NCBI RefSeq assembly: GCF_003073045.1
Contig: NC_037602.1
Coordinates: 4,072,872 to 4,136,871, forward strand
DNA from: Pomacea canaliculata
Lineage: Eukaryota > Mollusca > Gastropoda > Architaenioglossa > Ampullariidae
Length of the DNA: 64,000 nucleotides
Direction of reading: 5' to 3'
Shown: positions 49,901 through 60,166 of the stretch, piece by piece
Layout of the letters: every line of letters starts with the position of its first letter
Numbering within the stretch: the first letter of the stretch is position 1
Program-made: the position numbers and the translations under genes
The notes under the pieces: generated by a model
Databases searched by the model: none
Told to the model about the DNA's origin: nothing
What the model saw: only the letters and a program-made list of their open reading frames with translations

Positions 49901-52900
49901 GGCCATAACTGACAAAGAAAAACTCCTGAAGTGGAAGGTAAACTATGTTTTTTCCCTGAGGTCCGCACAATAGTTCTATTAAAGGTTTTATCTGTTAGTC
50001 TAAATAGTGAAAATGGAGCATGTACCCACACCCCCACTCTCATTCTTATAATAAGACACAAACGATAGTCTCAAGGCTGTCCAGAATTGTGTGATTTTGC
50101 TGGGTCTTTGACAAATGAAAACAGCACACGTGTTTTACACAGCTCTCTGAGTTCACTTCTGCCTAAAAGTAAAATACAAGAAACACATGCTATTACATTA
50201 CAGCAAGTGAGCGCCTTGGCTATGGTACCTGAGTCAGATACAAGTCTTCAAACAAGAGGATATGTCGGACTAGATGTTATTGCTTTTGACTCTGGAGATA
50301 ATTGAAAACTTCCATCCAACAGAAATATTGTTTGATTTATTAGAAAAGGTGAAAGGAAGCTGAAGAAGAGGGCTAATCTCCGCCTTCCTTATGTCACACT
50401 CTAGCAACGACTAACCACACCATCTCATGCATCATTTACAAAATGTCTCAGTGGGTGTGTGCAAAGACATAAAGTTATTAACACACACGCACATAAACAT
50501 ATTGAAGTTCTGTGCTTGACATGTTTAACTCAGGACTACCCGGGTCAAGTAAAGGAAATCTTTGCCATACTGAGCAAGGTAACAGTTCCAGAGTGGGTGC
50601 AGGGCGAGGACAAGAAAAAAACATTTGAATACTTCAAAGACTTTGCAAATTGCTTTCTAGAGGGAGTCAAGTAAGTACTCACTTCTTTAATAATTTGGTA
50701 ATTTATGATTCTTTTCCATAGAGGTGTAAAAGCTTGCGTTTTTATATTTTTAACAATTTCTTTTAAGCTTTTTATGGTTTCTTTTCTGTTGTTTGCTATG
50801 GTCTGCATATCTCACATATTCTTCTATACTTTCTGTATCTGTCATTTTCTTTCCCAATTGAATAAAATGCATTTGACTACCTTTTGATCATTTTCACTAA
50901 AAAATATTTTAAAAAATGCAAAACTTTCCGCAGCAAAGCCAAGCTTCAAAAGGACATCAGAGAAGACATGGTCTTCTTTGTCTTCCATTGCATAGAATTG
51001 AAGGATGTACCGCTATACGCTGTAGCTTGTGAGGTGACATCGAAACTGGAGTTTAACGGCAAGGTACGTATCAGACACACTGAGTATCATGAGTGGTAAA
51101 AGTACAGACTGACAAATCAGAGGCTGTGTTTGATTTGACAGCAAACTTACAAAAGAAGCGAGAAAAGAGCATTTGTGATGATCAGTGAAGAATTTCCTAA
51201 CTGTGCTTGTTTATCAATGACTGATATCTACTGGTTAGGCATATATCTCACTGCTCACCAACACAGACTCCTACATGTTAGAGGATAAGCCGCGTCACAC
51301 GGTATCGATCCTGTCAGTCCTGGAACGCCAGTTCTGTTATCACAGCTATATGCTTTTAGTGCGCATTATATCTCATATAAAATATGATTAACCCGTAATC
51401 CTTACTTTTTGCATTTGTGTTTTTGTATTCATCGAAGTTAGTAATGAGTAGAGTTCACTTTGTTTTCAGACCGACAAGGACTTGCTTATGAAGATCATCC
51501 GTTTCCTTAACAGAATTTTATCAGATGAGACTTATGGCTGGCTTCAAGAAGATATAGCGTACGAACTGCCCAATACAGTACAAAGACTGGCACAGTGTGT
51601 CGACAAGTTCAAGTAAGTAACATGTCAGTTCTGTCCCTTGTGTTACCAAAAATATAACGCAGGTAACTCAGATGCAACAGACGATCTTGAAGCCAGAAGT
51701 TAGACATCTGGTCCGAGGGAAAGATATAAGAGAAAAATAATAATATCCACCTTTATTTTCCTTTTCGCTTAGTCTTTTCTTTGTGCTTATGATCTGCTAC
51801 GCGACTACACTTTATTTGCTTTTTCTGTTCCTTGGACAAAAACGCTTTTCAGTGATTTTATCAACGTAACCTCTAGTTGTCTGTGTCGCCAGGGATGGAA
51901 AGACATTTTCCTGGGAGGAGCTGGACGACATGGTCAGCCTGTGTCTGCGATGCCAGCAGGGGGCCTTCGTGCGTGACGACGACAGCCTGACAGCCTACTA
52001 CTACGTCTACATGACCGTCTCTGGTCAGCTGTACCAGTGGGTAAGTCATCTGCATGTTACATGAGGTGTGCACAGTCGTCTTACAGGTGATGGTCGCAGG
52101 AAGGTGTGTGTGTGTTCGCGCGCGCGCGCCATCGAGCGTTTTGCTATTTCTTTTCTTTGTTTCCTTCTTTATCCCTCTTTATATAAATCGCAGGTGTTAT
52201 AACTTTTTTTAAACATTTTTGAATGCTTGCTCTCTCTCTTCTCTCTTCTCTCTCTCTCTACGTTTGTTCGACAATGTCCACAACGGCCGGAAAGTTTTTT
52301 CTTTTCTTTTTAAACTTCAAACTTGTATGCTTTCAGCTGGACACAATGAATGAAATACACCGAGCCAAGAAGCTGATACCCTGGGTGATCGACATGCTGG
52401 GATCGGACAACGATACGGTCAGAGACATGGGCGGTACCAGATCTCGATGACCACTCGCTCAGGGACCGTCGGTGGGCCTTATCTGGTGCGACTGATACAG
52501 ATTTTCCTCGAGACAGAGTCCGACAGCATCTTGTGTAAGTCTGTCTATGCTATGTACACTTTATCGTGGTCTAGAAGTTCGTCTTTTAATGCGTCGTTGT
52601 CGAGAGAAAGACAAAAGAGTAAAAAATGGAAGAAAAAAATGCATGGACCTTAAAGCAGTCTGAATTTTCTAAAAATACTTGAGATAAGGCCAGCAAAACA
52701 GATTTGTGTAAATGCTCTATGATGAAGTTTATTAGTAGTCATGGAGAGAGAAAAAAGTGGAATTCAAGAGAACAAACTTAATCGGGTATAAGAGATACTA
52801 CCATTATATAAACTTTGTTTTTTCTGTTTGCATTCTCACTGTGCGCCATATTTGCTGTTGTCATTAAGGTTTTTTCTTAACACTTCCTTGAAATAGCACT

Positions 52901-54374
52901 ATTTTAAATATACATTGCTTTACAAAGTAACATTTTCAAAAAAGCAAACGGAAATCGATCCAAAGGGGTTCAGCTCCTTGACTGTGAGTTCTTTGCGTCT
53001 CAGATGCCATCAGCAACGTCTACGAGCAAAACCCCGGAGCCTGACGCCCTACTTCCAAGAGCTGTTTGAGCATATGGACAGCGGTAACTCTTCGGTCAAG
53101 TCCTACATGAAGATGCTTCTACAGAAGGTGGCCAAGTATCAACCGGATGTAAGTAGCTATAGAATTTTTTGGGAGAGAGGACCTGGGTCAGTATTAGAGG
53201 CTAAATGTTGATAATAGCTCATAGTGAATTGTCTAAATCATTTCTAGTATTTTTCGTCCACCGCTCCATGATTAATTTCCTTTGCTTATGCTGCTTGAAC
53301 TTTTGGAAATTTTTTTCTGATCCTACTTTCTGACAAATATAAATCAATTTTAAACTTACAGGAGGCTTTGATTTAAGACAATTGCCTAAAGGCTGCTCAG
53401 ATATGCATATTGTTTAAAGGCTTAGACAAATAACAAAACACCTTCATGTAGTACACAAAGCCTCCGGATCACGGCAGCTTACGAAGAACACAGCAAAACT
53501 CCGTCAGTAAGTGAACACCTTGGCTTTAGTATTATATAGGGTACAATTATTTATGAAAATAATTACAGCAGCTTAGATCATTCTGCTATGTACAATATAT
53601 AATTGTCATAAATCTTTATTCGACGTGGCACGTGTGTTCACAGCTGTTCACTCGTAAAAATATGGAGGTCCTAATGAAAGAGGCCTGGAAGATACTCTCC
53701 AGCAGCCACTCATTCTTATGATCGTCGAGGAGATAGCCAAGCGCAGGCCAAACAAGCTGTCGCCCTTCATCAAGCAACTAACGACTGCAGCGCTCTGGAA
53801 CCCCAACTGTTCATACACCATCAGCAACATGCTACAATACTATGCGGTGAAACAGGAGGTGAGAACAGAGTAGATGAACCGTGTTCTGAAACTGTAGGTC
53901 AGGTATAGGACTGACTGAGGAAATCGACAAACAGGGAATGTTATAGAGAGGGCAAAAAAGATAGGAGAGAAAGTAAGGACCTCAGCATAGTGCACTCATC
54001 AGAATATATACATAACTGGGTTTGAGGTTTGAAAAAGGTTACGTGCAGAGGGTCAGAGAAGGAGATAGAGCAGACAGGTGTTATATAAATTTGGAATTTT
54101 GATCGACAAGTTTAATACTGCGTATTGTTCCCCTTGTACCTCACAAGGGCGAAGAGGCTTCCAAGGTCATGGACTACATGATAAAAGTGGTTCAAACCTC
54201 ATCAGACAAAGTTGCAGTCGGGACAGCTCTGAACGCCATACGACTGATCGGCTTCAAACACCGACCTCTCTTGGAGAAGTACCGCGGTGTGATCGAGAAG
54301 TTTCGAAACACCACGAAAGACAACGACCACCACAGCGGCTGCACCGCGATCATCGACATGCTGGACGGGAAAAG
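43956..54374 (+). other. Copy 3: N-terminal module and solenoid-like repeat exons
   Basis: Sixteen exons. The first encodes [20 protein letters not shown] and [11 protein letters not shown]. Later ones include [78 protein letters not shown] and [20 protein letters not shown]. Repeated amphipathic helices with conserved L/I spacing suggest an alpha-solenoid, which in SARM1 holds the TIR inactive; that parallel is inference. Confidence 0.6.
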
Positions 54375-57300
54375 GTCAGTGTCCGCAATACTTTTTTTCA
54401 AGTTCTTTTTCTGACTTTAAAAAAGGGAAACTTTTGACACAGAAGTTGTGACTTATTATCAGCATGAGTAAAATTAATATTTGCTGGCTTTCGTAAATCT
54501 GTTTGTGGATCCCCTACCCCACCCCACTCTTCAACAAAACGTTACTAGTTCATCTCTAGGGTTCATGAACAGTTGAAACTACTTTGAGTATTATCAATCT
54601 ACATAAATGAACACTTAATTCAGGAAAAAATAAGGTAGAAAAAATAGAAACTAAGCTAGCAAAGAGAGAGTAAGAGAGAGAGATATGAAACTTGGTGAAC
54701 AGTATTTTTTTAATACTTTAATCGTTTCAAATGTCTACATTTAACAAAACTGTCTTTTTTTTCCGGATTCTTAATACACACAAACAGTCTCGACAAAGTT
54801 GCGGCAGAAATGAAGGCGCTTCAGGAGGACGTGGCAGACCTGGAAATTCGTGTCATCGCCGTTGAGACCGACGTCGTCGAAGTCAGAGACACCGTGCGTC
54901 ACCAAGGAGAAGATCTTGGCAGAGTTAAGGATGAGGTGGCGGAGCATGGTCAGCGCCTAGACCAGGTGGAGGAGACGGTGGAAGTGACTGTGGCCAAAGT
55001 GGAAGAGATTGATGGAAAAGTAAGTCCAGCAGAAGGACGTGCAAACAGTTAGTATGTAGCTGTAGATAGAAAAGTAAAGGTTGATTCAGGAGCCAACCTC
55101 AGAACTACAACAAACAGCTATAAACTTTAATATTGTCTTTTATGTATTTAAAAATACATCTTTTGTAGGTAAGTTCTTTTATCAAGAAAAATATATTTGG
55201 AATACGTTGATCGCACGAGACTTTGATGACTAAAATACTTTTAGTTTTTTATAGACATTGAGTCATGCACCATTCTGGTCACGTGACGTCTCCAAGCTAT
55301 TGAACCCTGACACCGAACATGACTGGCGCCTGCTCAGCCGTCGTCTGGGCTACAACAACGACGACATGAGGGGGTGGGCGCAGCAGGCGGACCCCTGTAT
55401 GGCGATGCTCAACGAGTGGTACACCACGCACAAGACAAGGGACGCAACCTTCGCCGTGCTTACCGCCCTTCAAGATATGAGTCGGGAGGATGCTGCTGCT
55501 ATTGTGGAGAATGCTATGAAGAATGCAGGTGGAGTAATCAATTTTTATCTTGATAATTATTTTCATGAATTTTGACATAGCATTTCCCTGTCTAAAAAAA
55601 TGTTCACAACCAATTCTGAATGATGTGAGCAGTTATGTCGAAAAGACAAGAAGCAAATATAGCTCTGGAATAGTTTTGCTAATCACACATCATGTTTTTC
55701 CTACGAGATACATAAAATATAATCCATAACACAAATCAACATCTCATTGCTTTAGAGGCTGTGGTGGTGGACGAGGAGTTCGAGTACGCCACTCCGCCTG
55801 ACGTCTTCATCAGCTACCAGTGGGGTCACCAGAACGAGGTGCGGTTGCTAAGGCAACACCTAGAAATGGCTGGCTACAGCTGCTGGATGGATGTAGGGCA
55901 GATGGGAGGCGGAGACAAACTCTTTGAAAAGATAGACTCTGGAATTAGGGGAGCGAAGGTGGTTATCTGCTGCGTCAACGAAAAATATTCAAAGTCTCCT
56001 AATTGCAATAGAGAGGTGGGTCAGGTTTTGTTGTTTATGTTAAACTATTTTTACATATTAAACGCTACTTCGTGTCATCATCAATGTTTATTGAGAGTAT
56101 AAGACACATGTGACAGAATTTTCTCACTAAAAATTTAGGCAATGCTATTCGGAACGATTAAATATAAAATGAACCGGGCTAAATTTACACAGAGAGCAAC
56201 ACGCACAAACACACTGACACAAGTGCTGCTCATCTCAGGTGAACCTAACAGTCAGCCTCGGCAAGCCCATCATCCCTCTCTTGATGGAGCAAACAACATG
56301 GCCACCCCCAGGCTCCATGGGCCCCATCTTCAGCGAGTATCTCTTCATTCGTTTCTTTCAAAGATCAGGCGAGGAGACAAAGGACTCCAGATACTGGCCG
56401 CTGTCCAAATTTCAAGAACTTCTCATGCAACTCTCTCTGAATGCAGTGATGCCAGACGAAGCTGCTGTTCAGCCAGGTGAGGATTCATATTTCAATCTGT
56501 GTAAGTAAATTGTATCCCGAAAATACTGTTCATTGTATCTAGTATTGAGCTGACTCTTTAAACGTATGCACGTTAAATAGGCTATATATAAAAAAATACA
56601 TGCAATCTCAAGAAAAACCTATTTGGGAATAAAATGTTTAGTACGTGTACTTTGATCGCAGAATATAAAAACTGGTGGCTCCCGAAGACAGAAGAGATAA
56701 AGGTGGACAAAAACAGAAAGAAGGCAAAAGTTCAAGCCAAGTCCATTGTTACTGATCCTGGTTCTACTAAGGTACATCATACCTTCTTACCGTGCTACCT
56801 TGTTCAAGAATTAAAATTTTAATTACGTATGTCGTCGGCATCGTAAAAAATTATCTGCTTATTAAATTATTAAAAGAACGGGATTCATCCAGAATATGTT
56901 TTAATTGGTAAATTATAAAGATATGAAACTTTGTAGTTATTGATAATGTAAAATACACCTGCATAGCATCCTAACTTTTCAAGTTCAAAGAATCAGTCCC
57001 TCCTTCCCCAACAATTACTAAACCACTTTTTGTTGCTCGTTCAAACAGAAAGTTCGATGGAAGAAAAATATCTTGTGTCTTTCCCTGAACAGGTGACAGT
57101 CTCACCAGAGGTGTTCATCTCCTACCAATGGGGGAGACAACCTCAAGTGGTGGGTCTGTACAAGGCTCTGACGTCACAGGGCTTCACGTGCTGGCTGGAC
57201 ATCATGCAGATGGGCGGAGGAGACTCGCTGTATGACAAGATTGACAAGGGGGTGCGCGGGTGTCGTGTGGTCGTCTCGTGCGTCACCCCGAAATATGCTT

Positions 57301-58264
57301 TGTCTGCAAACTGTCGCCGAGAGGTGAGCTTTGGCAACTTGAACGATGACTGTAAAGATAAGATGGAGGCTAAGACTGGTAGTGTATTACAGCTATCAGC
57401 ATCGGTTACATTATCTACTGATTGTGTAACAAGGATTGTGTCAGACTTGTTGAATCATTTTATACGCAATTGAGCTACAGCTATGAAGACATTGGTATTA
57501 AGCTTAAGAAAATTTGTCTTACCTCGTTCTACCTTGTTTTAAACAAGCACATAGGTTAAAGACGTTGGAGAGTAATACATGAAAAATAGCCTACAAAGAA
57601 GCTAAATGTACCTGAGCAGGTGAGTCTGGCCGATGCTTTGAAGAAGCCGCTGGTGCCACTGTTGCTGGAGACATCATCCTGGCCACCCCCTGGCCCAATG
57701 GGTCCGGTCCTCACGCAGCTTCTTTATATCGACTGTACCGACCCCACCCTGCAGGAAAAGTGGACTGGACCAAAGTTCCAGGAGCTGGTAGCCAAGATCA
57801 GGGAAAATGTTCCCACACATGACTCCAGCGCCAGCTCACTTACTCAAGGACAACTCCACACCAAGAGTGACGCCTCGCAGCCAGCAGACGACTCGGTGGG
57901 AAAGCCATCAACACACCATAAAACTTCGCATCAACAGGTCCAAGAAGCTGCGCCTGTTGCTGTTGTCAACTCACCTGACTCCTCCTCAGGGGCACTCGCC
58001 CATGGACAACTCAGATCCCAAGGCGGCGCCCTGCAGGCAGCAGACGACTCGGGGGTAAGGCCAGCGACCCTGCCCTCAGCACACCCTGAGGTTCACGACC
58101 CTCCGCACCAGCAGCTCCAGGGTAACGGGACAATCCAGAACGAGGCGTGTGACCCTCGACCAGTGGATAGATCTCTGCAGGACAGGCCACCACCTCCACC
58201 TCCACCTCCACGCGCTAAGGAAGCGCCACAAGTGGCCAGCAGTTCTTGTTGTCTAATCCAGTGA
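43956..58264 (+). CDS. Array copy 3: solenoid-coiled coil-Death-TIR-TIR protein with CAAX box (best preserved)
   Basis: Exons: 43956-44215, 45140-45296, 45703-45839, 47394-47544, 47784-47920, 48686-48833, 49262-49395, 49814-49937, 50534-50670, 50934-51063, 51470-51612, 51893-52040, 52337-52534, 53004-53148, 53644-53858, 54148-54374, 54788-55019, 55255-55528, 55756-56015, 56239-56476, 56662-56771, 57093-57323, 57620-58264 (TGA). Total about 4,580 bases, roughly 1,527 codons. Domains in order: helical N-terminus, solenoid-like repeats, coiled coil, Death, TIR1, linker, TIR2, Pro/Gln-rich tail, CCLIQ. One-base losses relative to the other copies lie in the exons at 43956, 52337, 53004 and 53644, three of them in C or G runs. 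All other exons are open and in phase. Likely an intracellular TIR signalling protein tethered to membrane; function is inferred from domains only. Confidence 0.85.
45940..47160. mobile_element. About 1.2-kb insertion in a copy 3 intron, type unknown
   Basis: The intron between the exons at 45703 and 47394 is about 1.55 kb, against about 0.32 kb in copy 2. The part after about 47,200 aligns with the end of the copy 2 intron (GGAAGGTATAATCATTA and on). The extra block in between has no counterpart in the other copies. It has no clear coding frames, terminal repeats or family motif that I recognise, so mobile origin is an inference from its presence in one copy only. Confidence 0.35.
54788..55019 (+). 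other. Copy 3: coiled-coil exon
   Basis: Encodes [19 protein letters not shown], then [20 protein letters not shown] and further acidic heptads to VEEIDGK, 77 residues. Near-identical to copy 2. Probably drives oligomerisation beside the Death domain. Confidence 0.75.
55255..55528 (+). other. Copy 3: Death-domain exon
   Basis: Complete death fold in one exon: [77 protein letters not shown]. Intact; phase-1 donor GCAG/GTGGAG. Confidence 0.87.
55756..56476 (+). other. Copy 3: TIR1 domain (two exons)
   Basis: Exon 55756-56015 gives [58 protein letters not shown] and NRE. Exon 56239-56476 gives [38 protein letters not shown] and [10 protein letters not shown]. The catalytic-position Glu is the last codon before the intron. 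Confidence 0.87.
56662..56771 (+). other. Copy 3: inter-TIR linker exon
   Basis: Thirty-seven residues ([18 protein letters not shown], lysine-rich middle, [10 protein letters not shown]). Open, phase 1 in and phase 0 out. Confidence 0.75.
57093..58264 (+). other. Copy 3: TIR2 and extended C-terminal tail ending CCLIQ
   Basis: Exon 57093-57323: [61 protein letters not shown]. Exon 57620-58264: [37 protein letters not shown], then a tail about 55 residues longer than in copy 2. It carries two degenerate copies of GQL....A.Q.ADDS...P and an eight-proline run, ending SSSCCLIQ. CLIQ fits a CAAX box. A valid acceptor at 57,048 was rejected because it meets a stop in the required frame. Confidence 0.85.
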
Positions 58265-59536
58265 AAGATAATTAGGTAGTTTCTCAAGATTTTAGTTCTT
58301 TTTTACGATATCCTGTTATGGAGAAAAATGTGCTCTCATCCTTAAAGAATTCATTAGGCTGTGCTGTGATATGGGTCGCTACCGGTAATGCGAAGCTACA
58401 GTGTTATACAATCGTGATCATTATTAGCTGCTTCATTGACACTGTTCCAGCAGTTAAACCTATAGATCAGTTATAACATCGAATGATGACAATAAAATCG
58501 TTTTAACGATTTAAGAGACTGCTTATGTCCGATCCTTTTGTTTCTCCCGCTCATATGACCTGTTTGAGAAAGAGAACATTCCATGTGTACCTTTCTTGCA
58601 TCATGAGTTTTTCTCGTCGTTCCTGGAAGTGGCGAACAAATAAGAGTGACAGAGATAACGAGATAGAGAGGCGATAAGAAGAATATAAATCACACCCTCT
58701 CCTCTCATCTTCAGGATAGTTTATTAAAATCTCATATATGAGACCCCTCGGGTCGTAGTTATAAATCGAGACTAAATCGAGTAAGAAAATAGCGGAACTC
58801 AAGGCAAATTGTTTTGTTTCCAAGTTATAAATCGGTGTACAGACACCGTGGACACTATATTTTATTACCCCAGGACACCTTTGCCTCCTCTTTATAATTG
58901 TGGATCCAAGAGTAAAACAACATCTGCGTGGGGCAGACATCACTTTATAACAGGAGACAAGACCCTTTTTACATATCTTCATGTTGTCCCAGGGCAACGA
59001 CTTACCTTAGCTTCATAACTGCTGCACCTGGTAAATTAAATTGTTCGATATCAGTGAGATGAGTGTATTGATCTGATGAGCTACTGCTTCCTATCTTAAT
59101 AGTATTTGCCACTAATAATGTGTTTATACAGAGTTTAATCAGGAAATACTTTTATCAAACGACTGAGTAGCCAGGCTGTAGTGTCATCAATCCTCTCACA
59201 GTAATCACCAGCTGTTATTTTTATTTAGTTTTGAAGGCGTAACGCCTCCCTGATTTTTTATTTTTATTACTGCTGCTGCTGCTGCTGTTGTTGTTGTTGT
59301 TGTTGTGTTGTTGTTGCTGCTGCTTTTAATATAAGACAATGATAGCAAAAGCTGTGATACATTTGCCCCACTACTCGAGCATTTCTGTCAACTCTAATGC
59401 ATGAATTCCTCCGTCCAATGATTTTAACAGTTGACAGTCTACTTGACTTTAAATGTCAAACCAAGAAGCTCCCAAGTCACTTAATACAATATGTTTTCAT
59501 TATTAAGTTGAGGAACGCGTTGAATGTCTGTGAGAA
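58265..59536. other. Copy 3 3' UTR and duplicated 3' flank
   Basis: AATAAA at 58491-58496 is a likely poly(A) signal. From about 59,160 the sequence matches the flank of copy 2 (41,100 on). A (TGC)n/(TGT)n run lies at 59,270-59,322. Confidence 0.5.
59270..59322. repeat. (TGC)n / (TGT)n microsatellite
   Basis: Mixed CTG and TTG triplets interrupting the duplicated 3' flank. Confidence 0.9.
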
Positions 59537-60166
59537 TGTCATGGATCTAGTCAGAGTGCTAGGACTGGGCGCGTGTGTAGATGAAAGCGTGCGAATGATG
59601 GACGTTCTCTAAATAGAACGTGACTAATGACGTCTAGTGACGTCAAAAAAAAATAGTGAGGTAAGAGGGAGAGACGTTAGAGGGGATATGGAAGCAGAAG
59701 GACGTTAGAGGGCATTTAGAAGAAGAAGGACGCTGGAGAATAGAGAGAAGAAGAGGACGTTAGAGAGTAGATAGAAGAGGAAGAACGTTAGCGAGTGGAA
59801 GAAGAAGAAAGTTAGAGAGCGGAAAGGGAGAGGTGAACGCATTTGCCAAGACAATGCGATTTGCTAATCAGAGATCGAATATACTAATGTGAAAGGAGAA
59901 ACGACTGCCAAGACAGTGAGTTTATAGCGTGTGAGGTGTTCGTTGTACTTTGTAGAAGTGGAGATTGAAGGAAAAACTGTGGTGTTAGAGACCGTTTTGC
60001 TTTTATAGTTAGGATCTATTTTGTTGGTTGGTAATTTTGATCAGTAAACAGACACGACTCGTACAGGCGAATCATTCTTTAATTGGAACGAAAGCACGCG
60101 CAATTGTCCGACCCGCTGGTGAGTTGGAGAGAGCGAAAAACGAGGGGCACCGGCGGCGTCGTGACA
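59537..60166. mobile_element. Probable solo LTR (fossil), about 630 bases
   Basis: The flank after copy 3 aligns with the flank after copy 2 up to about 59,536 and again from about 60,170. The 630 bases between are absent from the other flank. The insert begins TGTC and ends GACA, the inverted termini usual for LTRs. It contains paired TGACGT sites near 59,630-59,643 and a GA-rich section of imperfect GACGTTAGAG repeats at 59,670-59,820. No coding region is present. I do not see an exact target-site duplication, so family and age are uncertain; it is younger than the split of the two flanks. Confidence 0.45.

Noticed and set aside
57049-57092. Earlier start of the TIR2 exon at the AG at 57,047-57,048
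   Set aside because: In the phase required by the preceding exon it meets an in-frame stop; the acceptor at 57,092 keeps the frame in all copies.
57143-57337. Minus-strand open frames over TIR exons, also near 40,046-40,264 and 23,161-23,562
   Set aside because: They are antisense shadows of GC-rich TIR coding exons; the plus strand carries the recognisable domain.
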